Shown here: piece by piece, positions 25,336 through 32,602 of the stretch | How positions within the stretch are numbered: the first letter of the stretch is position 1 | Layout of the letters: every line of letters starts with the position of its first letter | Source: Candidatus Uhrbacteria bacterium | GTDB lineage: Bacteria > Patescibacteriota > Patescibacteriia > UBA9934 | Direction: 5' to 3' | Assembly: GCA_943359525.1 (NCBI GenBank) | Contig: CALRHV010000010.1 | Coordinates: 1-32,602, forward strand | DNA: 32,602 bases | Translations under genes and position numbers: made by a program | The notes under the pieces: model-generated | What the model was told of the DNA's origin: nothing | The model's input: only the letters and a program-made list of their open reading frames with translations | Database searches by the model: none

Positions 25336-27696
25336 TTAGTGGACGACAACGGCGCCATCGGCAATATCGACGAGAATGTCGCCCGACTGATCGGTACGGA
25401 ATATCTGCGCGCCAACGGATTCCAATCGGCCGATCGTGAAAGGAGTCGGATGACCGTAATGATTATCGGCGCTCACGGAAATGACAGCAATCTTCGGCTG
25501 GAGCATTTCCAAGAAATCGAGGCTGGACGACGTATCACTGCCGTGATGACCGACCTTGAGGACGTCGATGTGGCCGATGGCACCGAGTTGTGCCTCGATA
25601 TCCGATTCAGCGTCACCGGTGAAGAGCATCTTCTTTTCGCCGACCTGAAGGAGCGCAATCACTGTTCGGGCATGGACGTTGCTCGCGGCAAGATCGGTGG
25701 TGGCGTCGGGAGGCCAGATGATATTGAGGGTTGCATCGGGGCTGAGACCCCAAGATTGCCGCGTCGCGATTACGCTCCTCGCAATGACGGAATTCGATTC
25801 TGATTTCGCGACATTAAATGCTTCGGCCGAGGGCGCTGCATATGCCATGCCGTTATCCACGATCTCGTCGATGGAATGCGTTTCGATGAGATTGATGAGG
25901 CCATTAACGTGATCGGCGTGCGGATGCGTGGCGATGATGGTGTCGATGTGGCGTTCCCAGGGGAATCGGACTGTTGAGAGCTTCTCCACCATGCCGAAGC
26001 GCGTTGGCCCGCCGTCGATGACGATGTCGCGATCGGCGCCGTCGAGATAGATGCCGTCGCCTTGGCCAACATCAAAAACCCACACGTGAACACCTTTGGT
26101 ATTCCATCGCTCGCCGTGGATTCCGATGATGCCGATGTTCACGATAAACAGGAGAATGAAGGCGCCGATGATGAATCGAATATGTTCCCAATGCCAGGAA
26201 TCGAGATCGCGTTCAAACACTGGGTGAAGTTTTCGAATCATCGACGCAGCGGTCGCCAATCCGATCACCGAAGCAACAATCGCGATCGACGGTGGGATCG
26301 GAACTGATGCAAAGGGCAAATGGGCAAATTGGGCAATAATCCCAGTCATCGTAACGAGCGACGTCCACGCCGGAAGCGCGATCCAAGTTCCGATCGAAGG
26401 AAGAATCGATGAAACAAGAATCGATCCGGCACCAAGCGCCATCGCAAACGGAATGAACGGCAACACGAGCATGTTTACGAATGGTGCGACGACCGAGAGT
26501 GATCCGAAGGAGACGAGCGTAATCGGCAGCGTCGAGATCGTCGCCGCGAGCGTTGAGGCGAGGGATTCGCGAACGCCGAATGATGTCGGAATCCGTTTCA
26601 GCATTGGAGCAATGCGATCGGTGAGCACGATCAACCCAATTGTGGCCGCCATCGAAAGCTGAAAGCCGACGTCGTCGCGCAACAATCGTGGTTCGACGAG
26701 AACCATCGCCGCAATCGTGAGCGCGATGATGTTTCGCGGCGACGTGTGGCGGCCGATGTGACGAGAAGTCAGCGCAAGAACACCCATCACTCCAGCACGA
26801 ATCACCGCAGCACCAGCACCGGCGATGATGACGAATCCGCCAATCATGAGGACAACAATCGGAAACGCTTGTCGGCGATACAATCCGAGCGTGACAAGGA
26901 GAATCAATGCCAAATCGGCAACCACGGCAACATTGTATCCGCTTGCTGCAACAATGTGACTCGTTCCCGTTTCCCGAAATATCGTCTTCCACGTTTCTGA
27001 AAACGCATTCTCCCCCATCAACAATCCAAGGAGCAACGTTGCTTGCGGCTCCGGCAGAATCGATCGAACCTTGTGATCAACGAACTCGTGAATTGCGCCG
27101 ATCGTCTTGTAAAATCTATCGCCAATCGACGGACTAACCGGAGCAAACGCAAACGGTGCACTCGATAGTCGACAGATTGCGTAAACGGATTTCGCCGCAA
27201 GAAACCGATCGTATGCAAAACCATCAAACGGCTGCGGCTCTTCCAAAACACACGACGCACGAATCCTGTCGCCAATCCTTCCCATCGAGGAGATCGGTGC
27301 GTCGATAAGAATACGATCAGTCCGCGCTGGATTCGACGGCGCTTCAATCGAAAGCAAATCAACCGTGTACGTCACGCCATCGTCCTTCAGATCGGCCCCG
27401 ATAATCCGCCCCTCAACAACAACATTCTTCCCAACTTCATTGGCAATCGAATTCGCCCCAGGCCCAACGCTCCAGTATCGCCCAACGCCGAGGAGGAGTC
27501 CGATCGTAAACACCCCAACCAAAAGCACCCGATCCCATTTAGGAATCGAGCGCATCAACCAAAACACTATTCCGAGACATACGATCGCAACGATCACGAT
27601 TGGAAGAGGCGACAACCACGATGCAAACCCGATTCCAGCACCAATACCAAGGCACGCGATGAAAACAATCCACGAAGGCGTCGCCGTCACGTTCAC
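25336..27696 (-). CDS. comEC: ComEC/Rec2 family competence protein
   Basis: Multi-TM competence domain (EPQATLLLGLLMGENAFSETWKTIFRETGTSHIVAASGYNVAV) plus metallo-beta-lactamase domain (ATHPHADHVNGL; VGHHGS); GTG start overlaps the leuS stop. Confidence 0.93.
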   Translation of the reverse strand: MNVTATPSWIVFIACLGIGAGIGFASWLSPLPIVIVAIVCLGIVFWLMRSIPKWDRVLLVGVFTIGLLLGVGRYWSVGPGANSIANEVGKNVVVEGRIIGADLKDDGVTYTVDLLSIEAPSNPARTDRILIDAPISSMGRIGDRIRASCVLEEPQPFDGFAYDRFLAAKSVYAICRLSSAPFAFAPVSPSIGDRFYKTIGAIHEFVDHKVRSILPEPQATLLLGLLMGENAFSETWKTIFRETGTSHIVAASGYNVAVVADLALILLVTLGLYRRQAFPIVVLMIGGFVIIAGAGAAVIRAGVMGVLALTSRHIGRHTSPRNIIALTIAAMVLVEPRLLRDDVGFQLSMAATIGLIVLTDRIAPMLKRIPTSFGVRESLASTLAATISTLPITLVSFGSLSVVAPFVNMLVLPFIPFAMALGAGSILVSSILPSIGTWIALPAWTSLVTMTGIIAQFAHLPFASVPIPPSIAIVASVIGLATAASMIRKLHPVFERDLDSWHWEHIRFIIGAFILLFIVNIGIIGIHGERWNTKGVHVWVFDVGQGDGIYLDGADRDIVIDGGPTRFGMVEKLSTVRFPWERHIDTIIATHPHADHVNGLINLIETHSIDEIVDNGMAYAAPSAEAFNVAKSESNSVIARSVIATRQSWGLSPDATLNIIWPPDATTDLAASNVHARTVIALLQVGEKKMLFTGDAESDIEAQLGAIGHIDVLKVGHHGSDTSSSLDFLEMLQPKIAVISVSADNHYGHPTPFTIGRLESVGAQIFRTDQSGDILVDIADGAVVVH

Positions 27697-29984
27697 ACCA
27701 CAAAGTTCACCAACTTCCCTTTCACGACGATTGTCTTTTTCGGCTCATCGATCACGTACTTCGCGACATTCTCATCAGCACGCGCCATTGTCACAATCGC
27801 TTCCTCAGTTTCATCGGAACCGACAACGATCGTTCCGCGAAGTTTTCCGTTCACCTGCACCGCAATCTCTACCGTGTCGTCCTTTAACATCGACGCGTCG
27901 GCAACAGGCCATTCCTGTTCTTCAACGAATCCTTCTCCGCCGAGATTCTCCCACATTTCGTTCGCCACGTGCGGCGCAAATGGAACAAGCACACGCAAAA
28001 ACGTCATCAGCGATTCTTTCGTGATCGATCCCTTCTCTTGAACCACATTCACAAACATCATGAGTTGCGCAACAGCGGTGTTGAATCCAAATCCTTCGAT
28101 GTCGTCGGTAATTTTCACGATCGTTTTATGCAACATCTTCGTCACCTCAGCATCTTCACGATCGGAGATTTTCTCCGTCATCTTCATCGCCTTATCCAGG
28201 AATCGTCGAACGCCAATAACACCGTTCGTATTCCAAGGCACCGGCTCGCTAAACGGACCCATGAACATTTCGTACATTCGGAGTGTGTCTGCGCCGTGTT
28301 CATTCACAATCTCATCGGGATTCACAACATTCCCCTTACTCTTACTCATCTTCGTTCCGTCCTCGGACATAATGAGTCCGTGACTCAAGCGTCGAGCATA
28401 TGGTTCACTCGTTGGAACATGGCCACGATCGAACAAGAATTTATTCCAGAACCGTGAATACAAAAGGTGGAGCGTGGTGTGTTCCATTCCTCCATTATAA
28501 ATATCTACCGGCATCCACTGTTTTAACGCTTCTTTTGAAGCAAACTCGTTGTCATTATGCGCATCGGCGTATCGAAGGAAATACCAACTCGATCCTGCCC
28601 AGTTCGGCATCGTATCTGTCTCACGCCTTGCTGCCCCGCCACACTGAGGACATTTTGTATTCACGAATGAATCAATGCTCGCCAATGGCGATTCACCGTT
28701 CTCGCTCGGCTGATATTTTTCGACGACAGGAAGAACGACAGGAAGCTGCTCGATCGGCACCGCAACCCAACCATCGACCTCACAGTGTACAAGTGGAATC
28801 GGCTCCCCCCAATATCGTTGACGAGAGAACACCCAATCACGGAGCTTGTATTGCACTTTCTTTCGCCCGCTAGTTTTCTCAACAGCTTCGTCGAACGAAA
28901 CAAGTGGCCGATCAACAATCGGCAAATTCATCGCCTCCGAGAAGGCCCGATCTCGATCATCGTGTTGCGGCACAGCCATCACCGCACCGGTTCCGTAGTG
29001 TCCAAGAACATAATCCGCAATCCAGACAGGAACTTTTTCATCGTTGGCGGGATTGATGACATAAGCGCCTGTGCATACGCCGGTCTTCGTTTTCGTTTCA
29101 TCACCGCGTTCAATGTCGGTTTTGGATTTCACCGACGCAGTATATTCATCGACCGCGCCGCGTTGTTCATCGGAAGCAATCAATACGACCAACGGATGCT
29201 CTGGCGCAAGCACAACATACGTCACACCAAAAATCGTGTCTGGTCGCGTAGTGAATACAGTGATCTTTTCCGATGAACCGTCGACCGCAAAATCGATCTC
29301 GGCGCCTTCGCTCCGCCCAATCCATTCTTCCTGCTGCTTCTTAATCTTCGGCAAATAATCAACCGTATCCAAATCGGCGAGCAGGCGATCCGCGTATTTC
29401 GTAATTGCAATCATCCACTGTGACTTCAGCTTCTTTTCGACGGGAGTTCCGCATCGTTCACACTTCCCCGCAATCACCTCCTCATTCGCAAGGCCGCATA
29501 AATCTTTCGGACACCAATTAATCGCCATCTCTGCTTTGTATGCCAATCCAGCCTTAAAAAACTCGAGGAACATCCATTGCGTCCATTTGTAATATGCAGG
29601 ATCGGTCGTGTTCACCTCGCGACTCCAGTCAAAACTAAATCCAAGAGATTGGAGTTGTCGACGAAACGTATTGATATTTTTCTCCGTAAACGTACCAGGA
29701 TGGTTCCCCGTCTTGATCGCGTAATTCTCCGCAGGCAATCCGAATGCGTCCCAACCCATTGGGAAAAGCACATTCTTCCCCTCCATCCTCTTTTTGCGAG
29801 CGACGATATCCATCGCCGTGTAACTTCGCGGATGGCCAACGTGGAGCCCATCCCCCGACGGATACGGAAATTCCACGAGCAGATAACACTTTTCTTTTGA
29901 AGAATCCTCCTTCGCCTCAAAAACCCCAGCATCCATCCACCGCTTCTGCCATTTTCCGTCGACCGACTTGTGATCGTAAGACAT
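27693..29984 (-). CDS. leuS: Leucyl-tRNA synthetase
   Basis: EFPYPSGDGLHVGHPRSYTAMDI, KMSKSKGNVVNPDEI, editing domain TTRPDTIFGVTYVVLAPEHPLV. Confidence 0.98.
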   Translation of the reverse strand: MSYDHKSVDGKWQKRWMDAGVFEAKEDSSKEKCYLLVEFPYPSGDGLHVGHPRSYTAMDIVARKKRMEGKNVLFPMGWDAFGLPAENYAIKTGNHPGTFTEKNINTFRRQLQSLGFSFDWSREVNTTDPAYYKWTQWMFLEFFKAGLAYKAEMAINWCPKDLCGLANEEVIAGKCERCGTPVEKKLKSQWMIAITKYADRLLADLDTVDYLPKIKKQQEEWIGRSEGAEIDFAVDGSSEKITVFTTRPDTIFGVTYVVLAPEHPLVVLIASDEQRGAVDEYTASVKSKTDIERGDETKTKTGVCTGAYVINPANDEKVPVWIADYVLGHYGTGAVMAVPQHDDRDRAFSEAMNLPIVDRPLVSFDEAVEKTSGRKKVQYKLRDWVFSRQRYWGEPIPLVHCEVDGWVAVPIEQLPVVLPVVEKYQPSENGESPLASIDSFVNTKCPQCGGAARRETDTMPNWAGSSWYFLRYADAHNDNEFASKEALKQWMPVDIYNGGMEHTTLHLLYSRFWNKFLFDRGHVPTSEPYARRLSHGLIMSEDGTKMSKSKGNVVNPDEIVNEHGADTLRMYEMFMGPFSEPVPWNTNGVIGVRRFLDKAMKMTEKISDREDAEVTKMLHKTIVKITDDIEGFGFNTAVAQLMMFVNVVQEKGSITKESLMTFLRVLVPFAPHVANEMWENLGGEGFVEEQEWPVADASMLKDDTVEIAVQVNGKLRGTIVVGSDETEEAIVTMARADENVAKYVIDEPKKTIVVKGKLVNFVV

Positions 29985-30052
29985 ATGCCGAGTATCGTAT
30001 CGAATTGTGAGAGATGTGGGAAGAAAGATGAACTTCTGCTATGCTCCCGCCC

Positions 30053-30955
30053 ATGTCCTTCTCTCTCCCCCAAGACCTTATCGACAGACTCGAAGAACAG
30101 TTTGGCGTTGCAAAAGCACGCCAGGCCGTGATGGGTATGACCAGCCGCAACGTAACCCTTCGCGTGAACACGCTGAAATCGACTGATGCCGCGATCATGG
30201 AAGTGTTCCGCCAGGAACTGATTCAGTTTGAACGTGCAAAAGGATTACCACACGCGTTCATCGTGAAGAATCGAAAAGCGAAGGAACTGCTGAATCATCG
30301 AATGTGCTTGGACGGCCTCGTCTATCTTCAGGGCCTCACCTCGATGTTGCCGCCGATTGTGCTCGATCCACAACCGAATGAATCGATCGCGGATTTTTGC
30401 GCGGCGCCAGGAAGTAAGACAAGTCAGATGGCAGCGATGATCGGTTCAACAGCGAATATCACCGCCTTTGAACCAAACTTTGTTCGATATCAAAAATTGC
30501 ACAACACGCTCAAAATCCAAGGAGCTGAGTTCGTCAAAACGCAACAAATCGACTCGATAAAACTTGGGGCAACTATGCCAGAGGCGTTCGACAAGATTCT
30601 CCTTGATGTTCCCTGCTCCGGAGAAGGTCGCATCGATGCCGACGACGACAGCTCCTTTGAAACGTGGAACGACGCAACGCATGCCGAGTACCCAGAACTC
30701 CAGCGCCGATTGTTCACCTCCGCATACATGGCGCTCAAACCCGGCGGAACCCTCGTCTATTCCACCTGTACTCTCGATCCGAATGAGAACGAACGCATCG
30801 TGAACTGGGCGATCAGCGAGTTTTCCGATCTCTTCGCCGAACCGATCGATCTCCCATTCCCAGGAATCCTCCACAAAGAAACAAAGTCCATCACCCTTTT
30901 GCCAACCAAACTCTACGAAGGCTTTTTCGTTGCGAAGTTGAGGAAAACCGCGTAA
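30053..30955 (+). CDS. NOL1/NOP2/sun-family RNA cytosine-C5 methyltransferase
   Basis: IADFCAAPGSKTSQMAAMI, LLDVPCSGEGRI, YSTCTLDPNENERIV motifs; alternative start 30041. Confidence 0.92.
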   Translation: MSFSLPQDLIDRLEEQFGVAKARQAVMGMTSRNVTLRVNTLKSTDAAIMEVFRQELIQFERAKGLPHAFIVKNRKAKELLNHRMCLDGLVYLQGLTSMLPPIVLDPQPNESIADFCAAPGSKTSQMAAMIGSTANITAFEPNFVRYQKLHNTLKIQGAEFVKTQQIDSIKLGATMPEAFDKILLDVPCSGEGRIDADDDSSFETWNDATHAEYPELQRRLFTSAYMALKPGGTLVYSTCTLDPNENERIVNWAISEFSDLFAEPIDLPFPGILHKETKSITLLPTKLYEGFFVAKLRKTA

Positions 30956-30985
30956 TTCGATACGATAGGCGCGAGGATCATTCTC

Positions 30986-31549
30986 ATGTTACGACAAGCA
31001 TGTCGCCGCGACGATCAAGAAGCCATCGGCATCGACAACCTTCTCAATGGAGAAATCGACATCTACTACTTGACCCGGGACACCCAGGCGTTGGGAGACG
31101 TAGTCAAACGCGAAATCGTCGGAACTCACGTGTTCACGTCGTTCACCACGAGCCTCGCTGCGCTCATCCAGCTCGCCAGCTTCATGAAGGCAGAGATCGT
31201 GGACAGTCCTCCGAATCTGCAGGAATGCTTCGACAGCGGTCGTTCCGTCGCCATCAGCATCTTTCCGAACGCCGACCCGAATGGACCAACGCAGGCCACG
31301 GCCGTGTTCATGCGACGACGCATTCCGGAAGACCCAAACGAACCCACAGAGCTCCTCGCGATCGCGGTCAGCCACCGCATCACCGACGACCACATCACGA
31401 TCAAGATGGGGCTGTCGAAGAACATCGCGTGGGCATTCGTGAGCGCTCTCTACGCGAAGGAGAACCTCGAAGAAATCGCTTCAGCGCTCCTGGGCATGTT
31501 CGCAGCCACAGAGAACGCGACGTTCGCGAGGCTGTCAGAAGAACCGTGA
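30986..31549 (+). CDS. Hypothetical protein (187 aa)
   Basis: Single ORF in an isolated cassette, hairpin downstream. Confidence 0.55.
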   Translation: MLRQACRRDDQEAIGIDNLLNGEIDIYYLTRDTQALGDVVKREIVGTHVFTSFTTSLAALIQLASFMKAEIVDSPPNLQECFDSGRSVAISIFPNADPNGPTQATAVFMRRRIPEDPNEPTELLAIAVSHRITDDHITIKMGLSKNIAWAFVSALYAKENLEEIASALLGMFAATENATFARLSEEP

Positions 31550-31567
31550 TGAACGCACGCAACGACG

Positions 31568-31602
31568 CGCCGCCAACCCCATCCTGTGGGCTGGCGGCGT
31601 TT
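31568..31602 (+). terminator. GC-rich hairpin after the 30986 gene
   Basis: CGCCGCCAACCCC-ATCCTGT-GGGCTGGCGGCG. Confidence 0.6.
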
Positions 31603-31674
31603 ACGCTTCATGTTGCCTCAACAGCAAAAATCCTGTGTAATCCTTGCGTCCACCAACACGGACAAGGAGAAAAG

Positions 31675-32067
31675 ATGTTCGATATCGAAAGGATCAAACA
31701 GCAGATGGCCGACGCGTTGCGCTCCGGGACGTCGATGATTGCGTCGTACAAGAACATCCGCACAGAAACCACCGGACGCGTCTCGATCGGCACGGCGCGG
31801 TGCGGAAGCGCCATCAATCAGGAAGAAGTGTCGTTCCTCGAGACACCGTTCCTCACAGTCGACGCCGACCCCACGTACGCGTTCTTCCTCCTGGTGCTCG
31901 AATCCGGCACCGGAGAGCAGGTAAAGGTGCGGGGCGACGGATATCACGCTGACTACGTACGGAGTTTTCGCATCACGGCGGACACACGCCGCGATGTGGT
32001 ACTCGCCGCTGTTACGGAAGAGGCCACGATCATGGGCATGCTGCGTCGCATCGCGGGACTGAACTGA
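31675..32067 (+). CDS. Hypothetical protein (130 aa)
   Basis: SD AAGGAG 6 nt before the ATG; MFDIERIKQQMADALRSGTSMIASYKNIRTETTGRVSIGTARCG...; in frame with, but shorter than, track ORF 31000-32067. Confidence 0.65.
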   Translation: MFDIERIKQQMADALRSGTSMIASYKNIRTETTGRVSIGTARCGSAINQEEVSFLETPFLTVDADPTYAFFLLVLESGTGEQVKVRGDGYHADYVRSFRITADTRRDVVLAAVTEEATIMGMLRRIAGLN

Positions 32068-32107
32068 CGTTGCGTGCGGAAACGCCGCCAACATGAACAC
32101 GCAACGA

Positions 32108-32140
32108 CGCGCCGTCGGCCCCTGTGGGCTGGCGGCGTTC
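32108..32140 (+). terminator. GC-rich hairpin after the 31675 gene
   Basis: CGCCGTCGGCCC-CTGT-GGGCTGGCGGCG; homologous to the 31568 hairpin. Confidence 0.6.
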
Positions 32141-32174
32141 CTGTTTCTGGGCACACGCCGTACAATCCTCACAT

Positions 32175-32602
32175 ATGGATCTCTTCGACTCTGTCATCAC
32201 CCAACCTTCCGCGAATACGCCGTTGGCCGAAAGAATGCGGCCGCGGACGCTCGAGGAATTCGAGGGTCAACAGGACGTTGTTGGGCCGGGATCGCCACTG
32301 CATACGGCGATCGTGAGCGATGATGTTCCCTCGTTAATGCTTTGGGGCCCGCCGGGAACGGGAAAGACAACGCTCGCCCGAATTATCGCAACAATGACGA
32401 AGGCACGATTCGTTCCCTTCAGCGCGGTCGGAGGCAGCGTGAAGGATGTACGAACCATCATCGACCAGGCCGAAACCGATCGGAAATTTTATAAACGGAA
32501 GACGATTTTGTTTGTTGACGAGATTCATCGATTCAATAAAGCGCAACAAGACGCATTTTTACCATCGGTGGAAAACGGCACGATCACCCTCATCGGCGCA
32601 AC
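32175..32602 (+). CDS. rarA: Replication-associated recombination protein RarA/MgsA AAA+ ATPase (partial, runs off window end)
   Basis: PLAERMRPRTLEEFEGQQDVVGPGSPL...SLMLWGPPGTGKTTLARIIA...ILFVDEIHRFNKAQQDAFLPSVE. Confidence 0.95.
   Translation, partial: MDLFDSVITQPSANTPLAERMRPRTLEEFEGQQDVVGPGSPLHTAIVSDDVPSLMLWGPPGTGKTTLARIIATMTKARFVPFSAVGGSVKDVRTIIDQAETDRKFYKRKTILFVDEIHRFNKAQQDAFLPSVENGTITLIGA

Noticed and set aside
26213-26992. 259-aa minus ORF inside comEC
   Set aside because: Alternate-frame shadow rich in Cys/Arg/Asp; comEC is clearly the coding frame.
31000-32067. 355-aa plus-strand ORF spanning two genes
   Set aside because: The upstream part is an out-of-frame Arg/His-rich shadow of the 30986-31549 gene; the real gene starts at the SD-preceded ATG 31675.
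1-32602. UGA recoding (as in some CPR lineages)
   Set aside because: Conserved proteins read through cleanly with the standard code and TGA behaves as a stop (e.g. leuS, the Y1 transposase).
1-32602. tRNA or rRNA genes
   Set aside because: No cloverleaf or rRNA-like segment recognised in intergenic spaces; the structured spacers are palindromic elements or terminators.

Overview
The window is probably from a Patescibacteria/CPR-type genome (inferred from overall gene content and style). Most of it is a minus-strand ribosomal-protein superoperon: rpsL-rpsG-fusA, then a ~5.9 kb accessory island, then tuf-rpsJ-rplC-rplD-rplW-rplB-rpsS-rplV-rpsC-rplP-rpmC-rpsQ-rplN-rplX-rplE-rpsN-rpsH-rplF-rplR (partial). 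It is followed by an accessory/housekeeping segment: a RAYT-like Y1 transposase, an M50 protease, murA, a large orphan protein, a secreted propeller-like protein, ndk, comEC, leuS, a NOL1/NOP2/sun-type methyltransferase, two small orphan genes, and the 5' end of rarA. The most unusual signals are as follows. (1) Two ~125-bp imperfect palindromes of one family lie in opposite orientation on either side of rpsG, just upstream of the rpsG and fusA start codons; they share internal-loop and core sequence but have compensatory changes in the stems. (2) A RAYT-like transposase is bounded by direct copies of a 32-bp quasi-palindromic REP-like repeat that supplies the end of its ORF; a third solo copy lies ~9 kb away. 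(3) A fusA/tuf-splitting island carries higBA, with a 21-bp operator palindrome and two related flanking hairpins, and a divergent TrmB/DUF3307-like pair with 21-bp tandem repeats between the genes. (4) There is an attenuator-like hairpin upstream of rplC. All calls come from reading the sequence; no database searches or folding programs were run.
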